Positions 1-8,560 of a stretch of 64,000 nucleotides of DNA are shown here, one piece after another; positions within the stretch are counted from its first letter, which is position 1, and each line of letters begins with the position of its first letter. Position numbers and translations under genes: made by a program. This DNA is from Pseudidiomarina insulisalsae (GTDB lineage: Bacteria; Pseudomonadota; Gammaproteobacteria; Enterobacterales; Alteromonadaceae): NCBI RefSeq assembly GCF_003987065.1, contig NZ_PIPY01000001.1, positions 124,001-188,000 of the forward strand. The letters run 5' to 3'. The notes below the pieces were generated by a model, which was given only the letters and a program-made list of their open reading frames with translations, ran no database searches and had not been told where the DNA came from.

Positions 1-14
1 GGCGACTGACTCAT
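1..14 (-). CDS. tatC: Sec-independent translocase TatC, first codons only (partial)
   Basis: An ATG on the minus strand at 14 overlaps the tatB stop codon in an ATGA arrangement and opens a frame reading M-S-Q-S before the window ends. Position directly after tatA and tatB is where tatC lies in most gammaproteobacteria, and the 4-base overlap suggests translational coupling. TatC would be the multi-helix receptor that binds twin-arginine signal peptides together with TatB. Only four codons are visible, so the call rests on gene order. Confidence 0.6.
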
Positions 15-394
15 GATGAAGAGTTCGGTGGCTCGGACTTGCGTTCATCGGACGAAGTGGAATTATCCTGTGTTTTTTCATCACTTTCCGCGGCCGGTTT
101 TTTCGCATAAGGCCGTTGAACCGCGGCGGCTGCCTGGCGTAACTCAGCCATTGAGCGCTGCAGTTCAGGGGAGAGCTTATCTGCTTCTAACTGTTCCGCC
201 TTACGCAAGTGTTCATGCAGTTCCTTGATGCGTAATTCATGGTTCAGTTCGGCCTGCACTGAAGTACCAAACGACTTGGCTTTTTGCAGTCCACGCTGCA
301 ACGCCCGCAGCGCGCCGGGTAAGCGCTCAGGTCCCAACACTAACAGACCGATCAGAGCCACTATCAGCAGCTCCCAGAAGCCAATATCAAACAT
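11..394 (-). CDS. tatB: Sec-independent protein translocase subunit TatB
   Basis: TatB partners TatC in the inner-membrane receptor that recognises folded proteins with twin-arginine signals. The 127-residue protein starts MFDIGFWEL, has one N-terminal membrane helix (about residues 3-20), the Gly-Pro hinge in LGPERLP, then an amphipathic helix and a long charged, low-complexity tail, which is the TatB layout. It lies 5 bases after tatA and overlaps tatC by 4 bases, so the three are almost certainly one transcript running on from ubiE-ubiJ-ubiB. TatB rather than TatA is chosen because of the Glu at residue 8, the GPERLP hinge and the longer tail. Confidence 0.95.
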   Translation of the reverse strand: MFDIGFWELLIVALIGLLVLGPERLPGALRALQRGLQKAKSFGTSVQAELNHELRIKELHEHLRKAEQLEADKLSPELQRSMAELRQAAAAVQRPYAKKPAAESDEKTQDNSTSSDERKSEPPNSSS

Positions 395-399
395 TGCGC

Positions 400-600
400 T
401 TACGCGTCCTTGTCGTTATCGGACTTGCTATCGACCTTTTTTTGTTCCTGCGATGTAGTACTTTCATCGTCACTTACTGACTTTTTAAAGCCCTTCACTG
501 CCGACCCCAGGTCGCTGCCCATTGAACGCAAGCGCTTGGTACCGAACAATAAAACGATAATGACAAGTACAATCAATAATTGCCAGATACTAATTCCCAT
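400..600 (-). CDS. tatA: Sec-independent protein translocase subunit TatA
   Basis: TatA forms the protein-conducting assembly of the twin-arginine pathway. At 66 residues it is slightly short for the family. The start [14 protein letters not shown] gives a single membrane helix (about 3-19), followed by the FGTKRLR hinge, an amphipathic segment ([16 protein letters not shown]) and an acidic, Lys/Asp-rich tail. It sits 7 bases downstream of ubiB, the same neighbour as in Escherichia coli, and just before tatB. Confidence 0.96.
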   Translation of the reverse strand: MGISIWQLLIVLVIIVLLFGTKRLRSMGSDLGSAVKGFKKSVSDDESTTSQEQKKVDSKSDNDKDA

Positions 601-607
601 AACTTCC

Positions 608-2254
608 TCACCTCGTCTGCGCTGGTTTGCGCCAGCTCATCATTATACTCGTCACGGTGACGATCGCACCAGTCAGTGTCAGCCAGTGGTTTTGATCGGT
701 GACCCACAGCAACGTGGTCGAGATCAGACCGCCGGCACTTGCCAGCCCCCACCAGAGCCGCCATGCCAGGGTGCTTTGCACCTGCAGCATCGCCTGCGCT
801 GCCAACTCCTGGCGTGTCACCTGATGTTTGTGGGTTTGCAGGTAGTCGTAAAGCAGGCTTGGCATTTCGGGCATCTTCTCGGCCCAATAAGGGGCCTGCT
901 CTCTTACCGAGCGAACCACTGCCCGCCACCCCAGCTGCTCTTTCATCCAGCGCTCTAAAAATGGTTTCGCCGTCTGCCACAAGTCGAGTTGCGGATACAG
1001 CGTGCGGCCGAGGCCTTCCACGTACAGCAATGTTTTTTGCAATAATACCAGTTGTGGCTGCACTTCCATTTCAAAACGCCGCGCGGTATTAAACAGGTTC
1101 ACCAGCACATGGCCAAACGAAATATCGGCCAACGGCTTATTAAAAATAGGCTCGCAAACGGTACGTATTGCCGATTCAAAGTCTTCGACGTTAATATGTG
1201 CCGGCACCCAGCCCGAGTCGACATGCAACTCTGCTACTTTGCGGTAGTCACGATTAAAAAACGCCAGGAAGTTTTCCGCCAGATAACGCTTATCTTCACG
1301 ATTCAGCGTGCCGACAATGCCAAAGTCGATGCCCAGGTATTGCGGCTCTTTGGGATTCTTCCGTGACACAAAAATATTACCCGGGTGCATATCGGCGTGA
1401 AAGAAGCTATCGCGGAACACCTGGGTGAAGAACACCTCAACACCTCGTTCGGCGAGCTTTTTCATATCAACGCCCATAGCCATCAGGGTGTCAATGTCGC
1501 TCACCGGAATACCATCAATGCGCTCCATCACCATGACATTGTGGCGGCTATAGTCGCTATACACTTCAGGGATATACAGTAACGGCGAGTCTTCAAAGTT
1601 GCGCCGCAACTGAATCGCATTGGCCGCCTCGCGCGCCAAATCAAGCTCGTCGAGCAAGGTCTTCTGGTATTCTCTGACTACTTCGCGTGGTTTGAGCCGA
1701 CGACCGTCGGGCAGATGCTTGGCGAGCACCGCCGCCAGCGTCTCCATCAAACGCAGATCAGCGTCAATCGCTTTGCGGATGTCTGGCCGAATGACCTTAA
1801 TGACCACATCAGCACCGTCGTTATCGTCGCTCTTCAGGCGCGCCGTATGCACCTGAGCAATGGAAGCAGAGGCCAACGGCGTCACTGAAAACTCGTCAAA
1901 TGCGTCATGTATGGACGTCAGCCCCAGCGAGGCTTCTATCAGTTGCTGTGCGCGCTCACCGGAAAAAGGTTTTACTTTGTCCTGCAGTTTCGCCAGCTCT
2001 AGCGCAATATCAGGTGGCAACAGGTCGCGCCGGGTCGACAGCATCTGGCCAAATTTAATCCAGACCGGGCCTAAGCTTTCCAGAGCCAGGCGCAAGCGAA
2101 CGCCAGGGGGCAAATCTGTATGTTTGTTCCTGATCCAGAACAACGTGCAACGGGCAAAGCGCACCGACCAGGGCATCCACTTGGCCGGAATCAGTTCATT
2201 CAGTCCGTAGTGCAAAAACGTTCGCGTGATTTGATACAGTCGCTTAATTCGCAT
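608..2254 (-). CDS. ubiB: Ubiquinone biosynthesis kinase-like protein UbiB
   Basis: UbiB is an atypical protein-kinase-like (ABC1/ADCK) ATPase needed for coenzyme Q synthesis, thought to help extract or present lipid precursors to the Ubi complex. The 548-residue length matches the family. Visible marks are the KxGQ motif (KFGQ, residues 67-70), the Ala-rich loop replacing the usual kinase P-loop (ASASIAQVH, about 128-136), the conserved Lys in VIKVIRP (about 153), a DFG-type motif in GIDFGIVG, and two C-terminal hydrophobic helices (about 498-540) that anchor it to the inner membrane. It follows ubiJ by 2 bases and precedes tatA by 7. Confidence 0.97.
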   Translation of the reverse strand: MRIKRLYQITRTFLHYGLNELIPAKWMPWSVRFARCTLFWIRNKHTDLPPGVRLRLALESLGPVWIKFGQMLSTRRDLLPPDIALELAKLQDKVKPFSGERAQQLIEASLGLTSIHDAFDEFSVTPLASASIAQVHTARLKSDDNDGADVVIKVIRPDIRKAIDADLRLMETLAAVLAKHLPDGRRLKPREVVREYQKTLLDELDLAREAANAIQLRRNFEDSPLLYIPEVYSDYSRHNVMVMERIDGIPVSDIDTLMAMGVDMKKLAERGVEVFFTQVFRDSFFHADMHPGNIFVSRKNPKEPQYLGIDFGIVGTLNREDKRYLAENFLAFFNRDYRKVAELHVDSGWVPAHINVEDFESAIRTVCEPIFNKPLADISFGHVLVNLFNTARRFEMEVQPQLVLLQKTLLYVEGLGRTLYPQLDLWQTAKPFLERWMKEQLGWRAVVRSVREQAPYWAEKMPEMPSLLYDYLQTHKHQVTRQELAAQAMLQVQSTLAWRLWWGLASAGGLISTTLLWVTDQNHWLTLTGAIVTVTSIMMSWRKPAQTR

Positions 2255-2256
2255 GC

Positions 2257-2859
2257 TCAGTCTCTTGGTTTGCGTAATTGCCGCTCAAGTTTATCAATAC
2301 GGGCGCGCAACGCCTGAATGTCCTGCTGAAACTGGGTAAACTGAGGACGCGCTGGTAAGATTTTTTTCTCTTCCACTAAGGCATCGCGCAGCCATTGTTG
2401 ATTGTCCTGCTGCCAGCTGCCAAAGCGCTTACGGCTGCGCTGAAAAGCGGTCACCAATAGCTGCGCCGGCACATCACCGATGCGCTGGGAAAGTTGCTCA
2501 GGCCAGTCAATATCGAGTGCAGTCACCAACTTGCTCAGCTGTTGTGCGAGCAAAGGGTCACCTTCAATATCCAGCTTATCGGCTTTGATCAAGCGGGTGA
2601 TGTTGGCGCTGTCGCGCAATTCAGGTAACACCGCCAGCTCAGTGCTGATATGACAGTCAACTGCGTCGTCATCGACCCAGCTGAACTGCAATGAGGTGTC
2701 AGTGACCGTAACGGTCAGCGGTTTACCGAGCTCACGCAAGGTTACACGTACGCGCTTACCGGTCAGCTTCTGCAATCGTTCAGCGCTGGCCGGGTCCATC
2801 GCAAATAGCTGCTGCGCGGCAAACTCAAGTAGCTGGCTGGGAAGCACCGTCCATAACAT
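2257..2859 (-). CDS. ubiJ: Ubiquinone biosynthesis accessory factor UbiJ (SCP2 lipid-binding domain)
   Basis: UbiJ is the lipid-binding accessory protein of the soluble Ubi metabolon; its SCP2 domain is believed to hold the octaprenyl chain of intermediates. This 200-residue protein has the SCP2-like region at about residues 10-120 and a C-terminal helix with heptad character ([12 protein letters not shown]), typical of UbiJ. I place the start at the ATG at 2859, one base inside the ubiE stop (TGATG junction), rather than at the in-frame TTG one codon upstream; the coupling is characteristic of ubiE-ubiJ. Confidence 0.9.
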   Translation of the reverse strand: MLWTVLPSQLLEFAAQQLFAMDPASAERLQKLTGKRVRVTLRELGKPLTVTVTDTSLQFSWVDDDAVDCHISTELAVLPELRDSANITRLIKADKLDIEGDPLLAQQLSKLVTALDIDWPEQLSQRIGDVPAQLLVTAFQRSRKRFGSWQQDNQQWLRDALVEEKKILPARPQFTQFQQDIQALRARIDKLERQLRKPRD

Positions 2860-3614
2860 CAAAACTTGAACCCCCGGTGCAGGGCGACAATGCCACCGGT
2901 AAGGTTGGTGTAGGTCACCTGTTCGTAGCCGGCCTGCTCCATCATATCTTTCAGCGTGTCCTGGTCCGGGTGCATGCGAATTGACTCGGCCAGATACTGA
3001 TAGCTCTCAGCGTCGCCGGCAATCACTTGTCCCATTTTCGGCAATACGTTGAAAGAGTAAAAATCATACATCTGCGACAGCATGGGTGGCACCGGCTTGG
3101 AAAATTCCAGCACCAGCAGGCGACCGCCCGGCTTGAGCACGCGGAACATCGACTCCAGTGCTTTTTGCTTGTCGGTGACGTTACGCAAACCAAACGCTAT
3201 GGTGATGATATCGAAGCTGTCATCAGCAAAAGGCAGTTCTTCAGCGTTGGCCTGCACATAATCAATATTATCCACCAGCCCCATGTTACGCAGCTTGTCC
3301 CGACCGACATCCAGCATCGCCTGGTTAATATCAGCCAGCACTACTTCACCGGTCGGGCCCACACGACGTGAAAACTGCGCAGTTAAATCACCGGTGCCGC
3401 CGGCAATATCAAGTACTTTCATACCTTTGCGAACACCACTGCAATCAATGGTATAGCGTTTCCACAAACGGTGAATGCCTAACGACATAACGTCGTTCAT
3501 GATGTCGTATTTTTTTGCCACTGAATTAAAAACATTCGCTACCAAGCCCTGCTTGTCGTTTTTTGCGACCTGCTTGTAGCCAAAATCAATGGTTTCAGAT
3601 TTCGGATCTTTCAT
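2859..3614 (-). CDS. ubiE: Ubiquinone/menaquinone C-methyltransferase UbiE
   Basis: UbiE performs the SAM-dependent C-methylation in ubiquinone synthesis (and of demethylmenaquinone where present). The class I methyltransferase fold is clear: SAM-binding motif [13 protein letters not shown], acidic residue in [11 protein letters not shown], and the family signatures [17 protein letters not shown] and [12 protein letters not shown], with the conserved C-terminus ALHRGFKF. Start: the frame is open from a TTG at 3632, but an AAAAAAGG Shine-Dalgarno sits 7 bases before the ATG at 3614 (4 before the ATG at 3617), so I prefer [12 protein letters not shown]. First gene of the ubi-tat run. Confidence 0.96.
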   Translation of the reverse strand: MKDPKSETIDFGYKQVAKNDKQGLVANVFNSVAKKYDIMNDVMSLGIHRLWKRYTIDCSGVRKGMKVLDIAGGTGDLTAQFSRRVGPTGEVVLADINQAMLDVGRDKLRNMGLVDNIDYVQANAEELPFADDSFDIITIAFGLRNVTDKQKALESMFRVLKPGGRLLVLEFSKPVPPMLSQMYDFYSFNVLPKMGQVIAGDAESYQYLAESIRMHPDQDTLKDMMEQAGYEQVTYTNLTGGIVALHRGFKF

Positions 3615-3656
3615 CATGCTGCCTTTTTTCAAATGGACACCTAGTGTACTACGAAT

Positions 3657-5738
3657 TCATGCCTGGGCGTAGTGGTCTCGACGCGGCAACCAGCGTTGGA
3701 TCAATGCTTCTGACGTTTCACCATAGTTCTGCCATAGTTCATGCGCAAGCATCTGTGCCCCTTCCAGCAGCTCTGCATGCTTGACCACATCAGCAACCTT
3801 CATTTCGGTCAGTCCGGTCTGTCGCTGGCCCAACAGCTCGCCCGGACCACGCAGTTCGAGATCGCGCTGGGCGATAACGAAGCCGTCATTGCTGTCACGT
3901 AGCACGGCCAGGCGCTGTGTTGCAGTTTTTGACAGCGGTGCGTGGTAGAGCAACACGCAATGGCTGGCCACCGCACCGCGCCCCACCCGACCGCGCAACT
4001 GGTGCAACTGCGCCAGCCCCAGTCGTTCAGGATTTTCAATAATCATCAGACTGGCATTGGGCACATCTACGCCTACTTCTATAACGGTAGTGGCCACCAA
4101 AAGATCAAGCTCATGGGCCTTAAACGCCTGCATGACCGCCTCTTTCTCGGCACTTTTTAAGCGCCCATGCACCAGGCCAATGCGCAGATCGGGTAATGCT
4201 GCGGCCAGTTGATTCGCGCTATCCTCCGCCGCCTGGCACTGCAAGGCTTCAGACTCCTCGATTAAAGTGCACACCCAGTAGGCCTGCCGCTGCTCCTGCG
4301 TGCAGACTTCATGAACCCGGGCGATCACCTGATCGCGACGCGTATCCGGAATGGCGACCGTTGTGACCGGCGTACGCCCGGGCGGTAATTCGTCAATTAT
4401 TGAGGTGGCCAGATCGGCATAGGCGGTCATTGCCAGGGTACGGGGAATCGGCGTCGCGGTCATGATCAGCTGATGCGGCTGATAGCCCTGCCGGACACCT
4501 TTTTCGCGTAGCTCCAGCCGCTGGTGCACGCCAAAGCGGTGCTGCTCGTCAATAATAACCAGGGCCAGATTGTGATACTTCACGTCAGCCTGAAACAGCG
4601 CGTGGGTGCCCACTAACATTTGTATCGCGCCAGATTCCAAACCGGCTAAGACTTCTTTACGTTGCTTCGCGCTCTGCTTGCCGGCCAGCCAGCCAACTTC
4701 AATTCCCAGGCCAGCAAACCATTGCTTGAACGTCAGCGCGTGTTGTTCAGCAAGAATTTCGGTCGGCGCCATCAGCGCCACCTGATAACCCTGCCCGAGG
4801 GCCGTAAGGGCGGCCAGCGCTGCCACCAGCGTTTTTCCTGAACCCACATCGCCCTGCACCAGACGCATCATCGGCACTGGCTGCGCCAGGTCATGCTGAA
4901 TTTCTGCAACCACGCGCTGCTGCGCTGCCGTCGGCTGAAAAGGTAGCGCTGCCAGAAAGGCATCCTGCAACTGTGAATGGGCGGGCAAGGCACGGGCCTG
5001 ATGCTCCTGCTTGATCGCCCGCAGCTTCAATAAACTCAGCTGATGGGCGACCAGCTCTTCCATTGCCAGCCGTAATTGGGCCGGATGATTACCTTCAAGC
5101 AACTGCGCCTGGCTTACATCGAGCGGCGGACGATGCAGTAGGTGCAGCGCAGCCGTTAAGGCCATTCCCTCAGGCTGTAACTGTGGCGGAAAAAGCTCAG
5201 GTAAAGCACCTTCATTCAGGTAGGTAAGTGCTTGCTCACTTAGCTTCCGTAGCGTAGCCTGCTGCACCCCTTCGGTAGTCGGGTAAACGGGCGTTAACGA
5301 GGTTTCAGCTAACTGTGGTGTCACGCCCTCAATGATTTTGTATTCCGGATGGATCATATCCGGCCCTTGCGGCCCACGACGCACCTCACCAAACAGCTGC
5401 AGTTGCGTACCCTGGGCAAACTGCTTGAGTTGCGCTGCGCTAAACTGGAAGAACACCAGGTTGAGGCCGCCGCTGGCGTCCTGCACCTTTACTTTCAACA
5501 TCCGTCGCCGGCCATAGACCACATCGGCTTTGGCTACGCGGGCAATCACCGTGGCGGTGGTGCCCGGCTGCAGCGCTGCAACGGGATAAATCCGTGAACG
5601 ATCCTCGTAGCGCAGTGGCAGGTGCAGCAAGACATCCTGCAGGGTAACGAGACCAAGCTTTGCCAGCCTCTCTTGCAGTTTAGGCCCGACACCTTTCAGC
5701 ACCGTAACCGGAATGCGATGTAACCCTGACTGCGCCAT
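3657..5738 (-). CDS. recG: ATP-dependent DNA helicase RecG
   Basis: RecG remodels stalled replication forks and branch-migrates Holliday and D/R-loop structures. The 693-residue length equals that of the E. coli enzyme. An N-terminal wedge (OB-fold) domain precedes the helicase core, with Walker A GDVGSGKT near residue 294, the DEQH box (IIDEQHRFG) near 394, motif III TATPIPRT, and motif VI QLRGRVGRG; the C-terminal TRG-like region with RDLELRGPGELLG is intact. It follows trmH by one base, the E. coli trmH-recG order, although spoT lies elsewhere here. Confidence 0.98.
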   Translation of the reverse strand: MAQSGLHRIPVTVLKGVGPKLQERLAKLGLVTLQDVLLHLPLRYEDRSRIYPVAALQPGTTATVIARVAKADVVYGRRRMLKVKVQDASGGLNLVFFQFSAAQLKQFAQGTQLQLFGEVRRGPQGPDMIHPEYKIIEGVTPQLAETSLTPVYPTTEGVQQATLRKLSEQALTYLNEGALPELFPPQLQPEGMALTAALHLLHRPPLDVSQAQLLEGNHPAQLRLAMEELVAHQLSLLKLRAIKQEHQARALPAHSQLQDAFLAALPFQPTAAQQRVVAEIQHDLAQPVPMMRLVQGDVGSGKTLVAALAALTALGQGYQVALMAPTEILAEQHALTFKQWFAGLGIEVGWLAGKQSAKQRKEVLAGLESGAIQMLVGTHALFQADVKYHNLALVIIDEQHRFGVHQRLELREKGVRQGYQPHQLIMTATPIPRTLAMTAYADLATSIIDELPPGRTPVTTVAIPDTRRDQVIARVHEVCTQEQRQAYWVCTLIEESEALQCQAAEDSANQLAAALPDLRIGLVHGRLKSAEKEAVMQAFKAHELDLLVATTVIEVGVDVPNASLMIIENPERLGLAQLHQLRGRVGRGAVASHCVLLYHAPLSKTATQRLAVLRDSNDGFVIAQRDLELRGPGELLGQRQTGLTEMKVADVVKHAELLEGAQMLAHELWQNYGETSEALIQRWLPRRDHYAQA

Positions 5739-5739
5739 G

Positions 5740-6420
5740 CTAAGCCGACCTTACCGCCTGCCACCAGGACGCATCAGCAACGATCTGTCCTTGCGCATCG
5801 AGTACCGGATAAGGGAGTTTCTTGCGCCGGCAGATTTTGGCAAATATCGGGTGCCCGCCTTCAAACAAAACCCGGTGCCGTTCTTCTGCTGACAGTTGTG
5901 GTGACTGGTACATACCCGCGTTTTCACGTTGTCGCTGCGCTTCATACAGAATCGCTGCCGCCGCCACCGACACATTCAGCGACTGCGCCATGCCCACCAT
6001 CGGAATTACCACATGCTGATCAGCCAGCTGCAGCGCCTGTTCCGAAACACCATGCTTTTCCTGACCAAAAATAATCGCCGTTGGCCGGGTGTAATCAATG
6101 GAGCGAAAGTCCACTGCCTGCGCCGATAGGTTCGTTACCAGCACCTGCTTATTTTCAGCTTTTAACTGTGCTACCGCAGCCTCAGTACTATCATGATGAT
6201 TGACCCTGACCCATTGCTGCGAGCCCATCGCCGTGCCACCTTTCACCCGCCCTTTGCGATCGAACCAGATGGCATGCACTTCGTGCAGTCCCACAGCGTC
6301 AGCAGTGCGAATTAATGCCGATAAGTTATGATTCTTATGGACACTTTCGAGGCACAGCGTAAGATCGGGCTGACGCCGATCGAGTAGTTCATTTATTCGG
6401 GCAAATCGTTCCGGTGACAT
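5740..6420 (-). CDS. trmH: tRNA (guanosine(18)-2'-O)-methyltransferase TrmH
   Basis: TrmH methylates the 2'-OH of G18 in the D-loop of tRNAs. It is a SPOUT methyltransferase with a trefoil knot: motif 1 NHNLSALIRTADAVG, motif 2 IIFGQEKHGVS and motif 3 IPMVGMAQSLNVSVAAAAILYE are all present. The frame is open from a TTG at 6435, but the ATG at 6420 gives the family start MSPERFARINELL, so I use it (226 residues). It is divergent from the pseudouridine synthase gene, and the shared spacer carries a heptamer repeat element. Confidence 0.94.
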   Translation of the reverse strand: MSPERFARINELLDRRQPDLTLCLESVHKNHNLSALIRTADAVGLHEVHAIWFDRKGRVKGGTAMGSQQWVRVNHHDSTEAAVAQLKAENKQVLVTNLSAQAVDFRSIDYTRPTAIIFGQEKHGVSEQALQLADQHVVIPMVGMAQSLNVSVAAAAILYEAQRQRENAGMYQSPQLSAEERHRVLFEGGHPIFAKICRRKKLPYPVLDAQGQIVADASWWQAVRSA

Positions 6421-6438
6421 AATAAATCCAAGCAACAG

Positions 6439-6513
6439 CGTTATTAGTTACTGGATATTAGATAGTGAACACCCAACCAATAACCAATAACCAATAACCA
6501 ATATCCAATAACG
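6439..6513. repeat. Heptamer tandem repeat within an imperfect inverted repeat, copy 1
   Basis: Four exact tandem copies of AACCAAT occupy 6475-6502, followed by the variant ATCCAAT (6503-6509). The right edge AATATCCAATAACG (6500-6513) has its reverse complement at the left edge starting 6439, interrupted by one extra heptamer AGTTACT. The element fills the spacer between divergent trmH and the rluA-like gene. A related copy lies at 12978-13040. It may be a mobile or slipped-strand repeat; function unknown. Confidence 0.75.
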
Positions 6514-6540
6514 CCTTTGTTTTTTTAAGAGTATAACGGT

Positions 6541-7182
6541 ATGCGTGAGTTAACCCTAGTCTTTCAACATGCTGATTTTTATGCCCTCAATAAACCTGCC
6601 GGGGCCCCCATGCATGCCAATGAACACGAGCCCAGCGTAATCCATCAGCTCGCCGCGCAACTCGACGAAACACTGTGGCCGGTGCACCGCCTCGATACTC
6701 CTACCTCCGGCGTGTTGCTGGTAGCCCGTAATGCGCAAGCTGCCGCTGCTTTGAGTCAACTGTTTGCCGAGCGGGCAATGCGCAAAAGCTACCTGGCGCT
6801 TGCTGCCGGAAAGCCGAAAAAGAAGCAGGGTTGGGTGGTGGGCGACATGGACAAAGTCCGGCGCGGCAACTGGCGTTTATTGCACAGCAAAAACAATCCG
6901 GCCCGTACCTATTTTACCAGCACCGCCATTGCCACCGGTTATCGCTTGTATCAGTTGCAGCCGCATACCGGCCGCACCCATCAGTTGCGGGTGGCACTGA
7001 AAAGTCTTGGGGTGCCCATTGTCGGCGATAGCCGCTATGGCGGTGAGGCCCATCCGAATTTGCACTTACACGCCTGGCAGCTGGCTTTTACTTATGCTGG
7101 TGAGACCTTTCAAATCAGCGCGCCGCTCCCGGACTACCCGCTTTTCAACCATGCTGCGACCAAAGCAGCATTGGCAAACTAA
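6541..7182 (+). CDS. RluA-family RNA pseudouridine synthase
   Basis: This 213-residue protein is a compact RluA-family pseudouridine synthase without an S4 domain. The catalytic motif HRLDTPTSGVLL carries the nucleophilic Asp at residue 52; PHTGRTHQLRVAL and the KPAGAPMH segment are the other family signatures. It isomerises specific uridines in rRNA or tRNA, but target specificity cannot be read from sequence. It resembles the short uncharacterised RluA-like subfamily rather than RluA, RluC or RluD themselves, so no symbol is given. It ends 60 bases before the exported amidohydrolase gene and may be cotranscribed with it. Confidence 0.9.
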   Translation: MRELTLVFQHADFYALNKPAGAPMHANEHEPSVIHQLAAQLDETLWPVHRLDTPTSGVLLVARNAQAAAALSQLFAERAMRKSYLALAAGKPKKKQGWVVGDMDKVRRGNWRLLHSKNNPARTYFTSTAIATGYRLYQLQPHTGRTHQLRVALKSLGVPIVGDSRYGGEAHPNLHLHAWQLAFTYAGETFQISAPLPDYPLFNHAATKAALAN

Positions 7183-7242
7183 AACACAACAAGGCATACT
7201 CAAATCTCCTGCATCCCGCATAACCCAATAAGGTGATTTGAC

Positions 7243-8535
7243 ATGTTGAAGACCTCTGTTCTCGCGCTTGCCTGCTGTGCAACCTTTGGCGTCGTGACAA
7301 GCACCGCCATCGCCGGCGAGCCGGTGCGAATTTCTGCTGAACTTGAAGCAAAAATTATCGACTGGCGCCGTGATATTCATCAGCATCCGGAATTAAGCAA
7401 CCGCGAATTTCGCACCGCCCGCGTGGTGGCGGAACATTTGCGTGAGCTTGGTCTTGAGGTCCAGACAGATATCGCCCACACCGGCGTAGTAGGCATTCTA
7501 AAAGGCGGTAAACCTGGCCCCGTGGTGGCGCTGCGTGCTGACATGGATGCATTGCCGGTCACCGAGAAAACCGATGTGCCATTTAAATCGACAGTAACTA
7601 CTGAGTATCGCGGCGAAGAAGTTGGCGTGATGCACGCCTGTGGTCACGACATGCATGTGGCAATGTTAATGGGCGCCGCTGAGCAACTTGCGGCTATGCG
7701 AGACGAACTTGCAGGCACTGTGATGTTTATTTTCCAACCCGCTGAAGAAGGCGCGCCAAAGGGTGAAGAAGGTGGTGCAGAACTGATGCTCGAGCAAGGG
7801 TTATTTGCTGATCTCACACCGGACGCGGTATTCGGTATTCATGTCTGGTCCGCAGGTAATACTGGTCAAATCGGTTATCGCGCCGGTCCGCTGATGGCTT
7901 CGTCGGATCGTTTCGAGATTAACGTAAAAGGCGTTCAGACTCATGGCTCGCGCCCATGGGGCGGGGTCGACCCTATTGTTGCCGCAGCGCAAATCATTAA
8001 TTCCACGCAAACTATCATCAGCCGTCAGATCGATATTACCAAAGCGCCAGCCGTGGTGAGCTTCGGTATTGTTGAGGGCGGGGTGCGTAACAACATTATT
8101 CCGGATGAAGTTTACCTGGAAGGCACAATTCGCAACTTTGACATGGACAACCGCGCGCAGATCTTCGAGCAGTTGAAAATCACTGCTGAGCATACCGCGC
8201 AGAGCTCTGGTGCCGAAGCACACGTGCATATTGACGAAGGCTATCCGGTCACCATAAATGACCCCAAGCTTACCGAACAAATGTTGCCGACCATGAAAAG
8301 CGTCGCAGGTAGTGAGAACGTCAAAATTAACTCATTGGTCACCGGAGCTGAAGACTTTTCTTTTTATGCGCTGGAAGTACCGGGACTTTTTGTATTTCTC
8401 GGGGTAACCCCGGAAGGCCAGGACCCGGCAACGGCGCCAAGTAATCATTCCCCTTACTTCTATGCCGATGAAGACGCGCTGAAAGTAGGCACCGAGCTCT
8501 ACGTAAACTGGGTCATCGACTACGCCGAGCAATAA
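7243..8535 (+). CDS. Exported M20-family amidohydrolase
   Basis: A metal-dependent amidohydrolase of peptidase family M20 subfamily D (IAA-amino-acid hydrolase, hippurate and N-acyl-amino-acid hydrolase relatives). An N-terminal signal peptide (hydrophobic core, then STAIAGEP near residues 20-27) predicts a periplasmic enzyme. Metal-site motifs are MHACGHDMH (about 130-138), PAEEGAPKGEEGG (about 166-178), GIHVW and the C-terminal SNHSPYFYADE; the dimerisation insertion domain is intact. It would release an acyl group from an N-acylated amino acid or small amide. RBS AAGGTG precedes the ATG. The acetyl-CoA hydrolase/GNAT gene starts 25 bases downstream, suggesting an operon; the substrate is unknown. 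Confidence 0.92.
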   Translation: MLKTSVLALACCATFGVVTSTAIAGEPVRISAELEAKIIDWRRDIHQHPELSNREFRTARVVAEHLRELGLEVQTDIAHTGVVGILKGGKPGPVVALRADMDALPVTEKTDVPFKSTVTTEYRGEEVGVMHACGHDMHVAMLMGAAEQLAAMRDELAGTVMFIFQPAEEGAPKGEEGGAELMLEQGLFADLTPDAVFGIHVWSAGNTGQIGYRAGPLMASSDRFEINVKGVQTHGSRPWGGVDPIVAAAQIINSTQTIISRQIDITKAPAVVSFGIVEGGVRNNIIPDEVYLEGTIRNFDMDNRAQIFEQLKITAEHTAQSSGAEAHVHIDEGYPVTINDPKLTEQMLPTMKSVAGSENVKINSLVTGAEDFSFYALEVPGLFVFLGVTPEGQDPATAPSNHSPYFYADEDALKVGTELYVNWVIDYAEQ

Positions 8536-8560
8536 CAGGCCAATGCGTGCGGGAGGTTAA

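Noticed and set aside
410-958. Open frame opposite tatA-ubiB
   Set aside because: It crosses the boundary of two convincing genes on the other strand and shows no recognisable domain.
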